Origin: Alphaproteobacteria bacterium UBA7371
GTDB lineage: Bacteria; Pseudomonadota; Alphaproteobacteria; UBA8317
NCBI GenBank assembly: GCA_002469865.1
Contig: DKOD01000111.1
Span: forward strand, 1-10,414
Reading direction: 5' to 3'
Length of the DNA stretch: 10,414 nucleotides
The translations under genes were made by a program, and so were the position numbers. The first letter of the stretch is position 1, and each line of letters starts with the position of its first letter. The notes beneath the pieces were generated by a model. The model made no database searches. It saw only the letters and a list, made by a program, of their open reading frames with translations, and was not told where the DNA came from. Shown in pieces: positions 7,162 to 10,414 of this stretch.

Positions 7162-7237
7162 CAAAATTCCACATCCTTTGGACATGTTTCACTCTGAGAA
7201 TATGTAGTTCAGGCCCGGAAAATGGCGAATTCCTGCG

Positions 7238-8008
7238 TCAGTTTAACGGCACCAATTTGTTGCCTTCTTCCTCAAACTGAATGATGCCACCGGACAGGTG
7301 GCTCACATTTTCAAAACCAACCTGTTCCATCAATGCGCGGCCAAGCATGTTGGTGCGGCTGCCTGACCGACAATAGAGCACGAAAGCTGTATCGCTGGTG
7401 GGCACAAGGGACATGAATTTCTCTTGAAAATCAGGCATCAGGCGGCCGGACTCATCAAATGCCGTCACGGTGGCAGCGCCTTCAATAACACCGGTTTCCT
7501 TCCATTCCTCGGGTCGGCGAATATCGATGATGACAACGCCTTCTTTCTGGGCGGTAAGCAGGCCCTTGGAATCCAACTGCCCAAGACTTGCCGGCATGCT
7601 CACTGCCATGAGTTCGACCGCAAAATATAACGTGGCATTGGGCGGTATCGCACCACCAGCGCCCCGGGCGCCATAACCTAATTCTGGTGGGATGATGAGG
7701 TCGCGCTGTTCGCCCACCTTCATGCCTTCAATGCCTTGTTCCCAACCCGGGATAACCTGGCCACTGCCGAGCACAAAATCGATCGGTGTGCCTCTTTTGC
7801 GGGAATTATCAAATTCCGTGCCATCCTCCAGCTTGCCCACATAATGGACGGCAACCTTCATGCCTTTTTCGGCAACGGGACCGTCGCCTTGTTTGGTGGT
7901 GGTGATTTGCAATTCATTGGCCATGGCTTCCCCCGGCAGTTGAAACAGGGTCACGGCCAGGCAAACGGCGGCAAAAAAATTGATAAAGCGCATGCTTGAT
8001 GGGATCAT
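7238..8008 (-). CDS. Exported FKBP-type peptidyl-prolyl isomerase fused to a rhodanese domain
   Basis: This two-domain protein of about 256 residues should work in the periplasm. Residues 1-30 form a signal peptide with a hydrophobic core (FINFFAAVCLAVTLF) and a likely cleavage after AMA. The FKBP domain covers about 35-136: HYVGKLEDGTEFDNS, FVLGSGQVIPGWEQG, LGYGARGAGGAIPPNATL and the closing YFAVELM strand, with the usual pocket Tyr, Asp, Val-Ile, Trp and Tyr residues present, so isomerase activity is likely. The rhodanese domain covers about 142-250 with VVIIDIRRPEEW and the active loop CRSGSR, whose cysteine (about residue 213) would carry a persulfide. The ATG at 8008 has AGGA nine bases upstream; a GTG at 8011 is also possible. 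The fusion suggests linked folding and sulfur or redox chemistry on exported proteins, but the substrate is unknown. Confidence 0.92.
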   Translation of the reverse strand: MIPSSMRFINFFAAVCLAVTLFQLPGEAMANELQITTTKQGDGPVAEKGMKVAVHYVGKLEDGTEFDNSRKRGTPIDFVLGSGQVIPGWEQGIEGMKVGEQRDLIIPPELGYGARGAGGAIPPNATLYFAVELMAVSMPASLGQLDSKGLLTAQKEGVVIIDIRRPEEWKETGVIEGAATVTAFDESGRLMPDFQEKFMSLVPTSDTAFVLYCRSGSRTNMLGRALMEQVGFENVSHLSGGIIQFEEEGNKLVPLN

Positions 8009-8091
8009 CACGGGCTATCCTGTATGTGTGGTTTTGTGTTGAAACATGACCCACCCATGGCATGGACAGTAAGCTGGGACAAGGAAAGAAC
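8009..8091. promoter_or_regulatory. Divergent intergenic region between FKBP-rhodanese and SulP genes
   Basis: The two genes point away from each other, so promoters for both must lie in or beside these 83 bases. I find no convincing -35/-10 pair on either strand; TTGAAA at 8039-8044 could be a -35 for the plus strand but lacks a good -10 at the right distance. The ribosome site AAGGA at 8081-8085 belongs to the SulP gene. Confidence 0.4.
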
Positions 8092-9822
8092 ATGGAAATG
8101 ATGACGCGTTACTTACCTATCCTTGATTGGGGGCGCCGCTATCGTGCTGATCAGCTCGGCGACGACCTTCTTGCTGCCTTGATCGTCACCATCATGTTGA
8201 TCCCCCAATCCCTGGCCTATGCTTTGCTTGCAGGCTTGCCGGCGGAAGTTGGGCTTTATGCTTCTATTTTGCCCCTGCTGGCCTATGGCTTATTTGGCAC
8301 ATCACGGGCCCTGGCGGTTGGCCCGGTGGCCGTGGTGTCTTTGATGACGGCTGCAGCCATTGGCAATTTGGGTCCGTTGGACATGGAAACCAAAATTGTT
8401 GCGGCCATGTCGCTGGCTCTTATTTCTGGCGTCATGCTGACCTTAATGGGGGTCATCAGGCTTGGCTTTTTGGCCAATTTCCTGTCCCATCCTGTGATTT
8501 CTGGGTTCATCACCGCCTCGGGCCTGATCATCGCCGCCTCCCAGGTGAAACATATCCTTGGTGTTGATGCCTCTGGCCATAACCTGTTGGTGGTGTTGTT
8601 CGCCCTGAGCCAACATTTGGGCGACGCCAACGTCATCACCATGATCCTGGGGGTCAGCGCCACCATCTTTTTGTTTTGGAACCGGCAGCATTCAAGCCCA
8701 TTATTGCAAAAATTGGGCATGGGGGCCAAGCTTGCTGATGTGTTCACCAAGGCAGGGCCCGTGGCTGCGGTGGCAGCCACAACCTTAGCGGTTTATCTGC
8801 TGAATTTGCATGGGCAAGGTGTGGCTATTGTTGGCCAAGTTCCCCAGGGCATTCCCGCTCTTCAATTGGCCGTGCCTCCAGGGGGCATGTTGGTGCAATT
8901 GATGTTGCCGGCCTTTTTGATCTCGGTGGTGGGGTTTGTGGAATCGGTGTCGGTGGCCCAAACATTGGCGGCCAAAAAAAGAGAGCAAATTAAGCCTGAC
9001 CAAGAATTGATTGCCCTTGGGGCCTCCAACATTTTCTCATCCGTGGGTGGGGGTTATCCGGTGACCGGTGGTTTTGCCCGTTCGGTCGTGAATTTTGATG
9101 CCGGTGCGGCCACCCCGGCTGCAGGCATGTTCACCGCCATTGGCATTGCCATGGCCACCTTATTTCTCACGCCACTTTTGTATTTTCTGCCCAAAGCCAC
9201 CCTTGCTGCGACCATCATTGTCGCGGTTCTGTCATTGGTTGATTTCAAATCCTTAGGCCGGGCATGGCGCTATTCCAAAGCGGATTTTGCCGCCCAGGCG
9301 GGCACCATCATCCTGACCTTAATGGTGGGGGTGGAGGCAGGTATTATAGCAGGCGTCCTGATCGGGATTTTCTTGGTGCTTTACCGCATGTCAGCGCCCC
9401 ATGCTGCGGTGGTGGGGTTGGTTCCTGGCACACAACATTACCGCAACATCCTTCGCCATCATGTGATCACCTCGCCCCATATATGGTCCCTGCGCATTGA
9501 TGAGAATTTGGTTTTTGCCAATGCCAGGCGGCTCGAGGAATTGGTGCTTGGTGCGGTGGCCGACCACCAACAAATCACCGATGTCGTGCTGATGTGTCCG
9601 GCGGTAAGTTTCATCGATTTTAGCGCCTTGGAAGCCCTAGAAGAGCTCAATCATCGTCTCGAAGATGCCGGTGTGCGGCTTCATTTGTCGGAGGTGAAGG
9701 GGCCGGTGATGGATCAATTGCAGCGCTCGGATTTTTTGCATGGGCTTACCGGAGACATTTTTTTGTCACATCATGAAGCCATGTTGGCCTTAGATCCGGA
9801 GCGGTTTGGGAAGGAGTCATAG
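8092..9822 (+). CDS. SulP family anion transporter with STAS domain
   Basis: SulP proteins move sulfate, bicarbonate or other anions across the inner membrane, often with sodium or protons. This one has 576 residues, normal for the family. The N-terminal half holds the family hallmark LIPQSLAYALLAGLPAEVGL followed by LFGTSRALAVGPVAVVSLM, then FLSHPVISGFITASGLII and the later FVESVSVAQTLAAKK and GGYPVTGGFARSVVNFDAGA segments of the transport core, in a long membrane domain to about residue 430. A STAS domain follows (about 445-565) with the VSFIDFSALEALEEL helix start; Ser511 is at the conserved phospho-acceptor-like position. The ATG at 8092 is chosen for AAGGA six bases upstream; an ATG at 8062 would add ten residues. 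The substrate cannot be read from sequence. The next gene starts two bases after the stop, so the two form an operon. Confidence 0.92.
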   Translation: MEMMTRYLPILDWGRRYRADQLGDDLLAALIVTIMLIPQSLAYALLAGLPAEVGLYASILPLLAYGLFGTSRALAVGPVAVVSLMTAAAIGNLGPLDMETKIVAAMSLALISGVMLTLMGVIRLGFLANFLSHPVISGFITASGLIIAASQVKHILGVDASGHNLLVVLFALSQHLGDANVITMILGVSATIFLFWNRQHSSPLLQKLGMGAKLADVFTKAGPVAAVAATTLAVYLLNLHGQGVAIVGQVPQGIPALQLAVPPGGMLVQLMLPAFLISVVGFVESVSVAQTLAAKKREQIKPDQELIALGASNIFSSVGGGYPVTGGFARSVVNFDAGAATPAAGMFTAIGIAMATLFLTPLLYFLPKATLAATIIVAVLSLVDFKSLGRAWRYSKADFAAQAGTIILTLMVGVEAGIIAGVLIGIFLVLYRMSAPHAAVVGLVPGTQHYRNILRHHVITSPHIWSLRIDENLVFANARRLEELVLGAVADHQQITDVVLMCPAVSFIDFSALEALEELNHRLEDAGVRLHLSEVKGPVMDQLQRSDFLHGLTGDIFLSHHEAMLALDPERFGKES

Positions 9823-9824
9823 GC

Positions 9825-10414
9825 ATGGCCACGTCCTATGAAAGTCATTTTATCAAGTTGGGTGGGGACGAATTGCATGTTCGCACCCTCGGGGACCCGA
9901 GCCTGCCGCATTTGCTTTGCGTCCATGGGCTGACAAGATCAGGCCGGGATTTTGACCATGTGGCACTGGCTTTTCAGCATGACTTCTTTGTGATGATGCC
10001 CGATTTGCCCGGCCGTGGTTTGTCCACTTGGTCCAATAATCCGGAAGAAACCTATCGTTTACCCCGTTATGCGGAACAAATGGCCCAATTGATGGACCAT
10101 TTTGGAAGTAGGCATGTTTTTTGGTTGGGCACATCATTGGGCGGCTTGATCGCAATGCATGGGGCAGGGGGGGTGCTGATGGGTCGGCTTGCCGCCATCA
10201 TCCTTAACGACGTGGGGCCAGTCATTCCCACAGAAACCGCCCAATTGATCGCTGATTATACCGCCCATCCCCAAATTTTTGACCGTCCATCCGACATGCT
10301 TGATCATGTCCGGGATATGTACCAGCTATTTGGCGTGCAATCGGAACAGGAATGGAAAATCTTTTTGCGCCGAAGCCTTCGGCGCACCGATGATGGGCGT
10401 TTCACCTTTCAACA
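9825..10414 (+). CDS. Alpha/beta hydrolase (3' end outside window)
   Basis: An open frame from ATG 9825 runs to the window end without a stop (196 complete codons). A strong AAGGAG site at 9811-9816, eight bases upstream and inside the end of the SulP gene, fixes the start. The protein has the alpha/beta hydrolase core: strand and oxyanion-hole motif LLCVHGLTRSGRDF at about 30-43, MMPDLPGRGLS after strand 4, and the nucleophile elbow GTSLGG at about 102-107 with serine as the expected nucleophile, followed by ILNDVGP. The catalytic acid and histidine would lie past the window. The NDVGP segment and helical cap region are typical of a broad group of esterases and C-C hydrolases, so no substrate is assigned. 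It is co-transcribed with the SulP transporter, but a functional link is not shown. A run of seven G at 10167-10173 is in frame. Confidence 0.9.
   Translation, partial: MATSYESHFIKLGGDELHVRTLGDPSLPHLLCVHGLTRSGRDFDHVALAFQHDFFVMMPDLPGRGLSTWSNNPEETYRLPRYAEQMAQLMDHFGSRHVFWLGTSLGGLIAMHGAGGVLMGRLAAIILNDVGPVIPTETAQLIADYTAHPQIFDRPSDMLDHVRDMYQLFGVQSEQEWKIFLRRSLRRTDDGRFTFQ

Noticed and set aside
8283..8780. Antisense open frame inside the SulP gene
   Set aside because: Composition is a mirror of the transmembrane-coding strand; no start signal or domain is visible.
9853..10155. Minus-strand open frame at the right edge
   Set aside because: It is antisense to the confident alpha/beta hydrolase frame, which has HG and GTSLGG motifs and a strong ribosome site.
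10167..10173. Run of seven G as a possible phase-variation or frameshift site in the hydrolase
   Set aside because: The frame continues correctly on both sides into family motifs (GTSLGG before, ILNDVGP after), so it is simply in-frame coding sequence.

Overview
This window reads as chromosomal DNA of a moderate-GC proteobacterium, most likely an alphaproteobacterium. That rests on the overall protein styles (ModC, PhaB-type reductase, TypA, DUF3833 lipoprotein) and is an inference; no rRNA or other phylogenetic marker is present. Nine protein genes are supported, two of them cut by the window edges. I see no tRNA, rRNA, CRISPR array, insertion sequence or integrase.

Layout. Positions 1-912 (+) hold the 3' part of modC, the molybdate ABC transporter ATPase, followed at 993-1427 (+) by a small YdcZ-type (DUF606) membrane protein. 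A short promoter-like region (about 1428-1512) with two inverted repeats then leads into a two-gene unit at 1513-3779 (+): a GAPDH paralogue overlapping by 4 bases an MFS permease that I recognise as ArsJ. The pair matches the known arsenate-detoxification module. GAPDH makes the unstable 1-arseno-3-phosphoglycerate and ArsJ exports it. No arsR, arsC or arsB is visible in the window.

A 13-bp triple tandem repeat lies between arsJ and the convergent typA gene. Positions 3858-8008 are all on the minus strand. In transcription order they are an exported FKBP-rhodanese fusion, a DUF3833 lipoprotein, an acetoacetyl-CoA reductase (PhaB type) followed by a good hairpin terminator, and the ribosome-associated GTPase TypA/BipA. 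Spacings of 76-146 bases mean these need not be one operon.

From a divergent intergenic region at 8009-8091, the plus strand carries a SulP-family anion transporter with a C-terminal STAS domain. It is closely followed by an alpha/beta hydrolase that runs off the window end.

The most notable items are the GAPDH-ArsJ arsenic module with its candidate operator, and the periplasmic FKBP-rhodanese two-domain protein. The other genes are ordinary housekeeping or transport functions.
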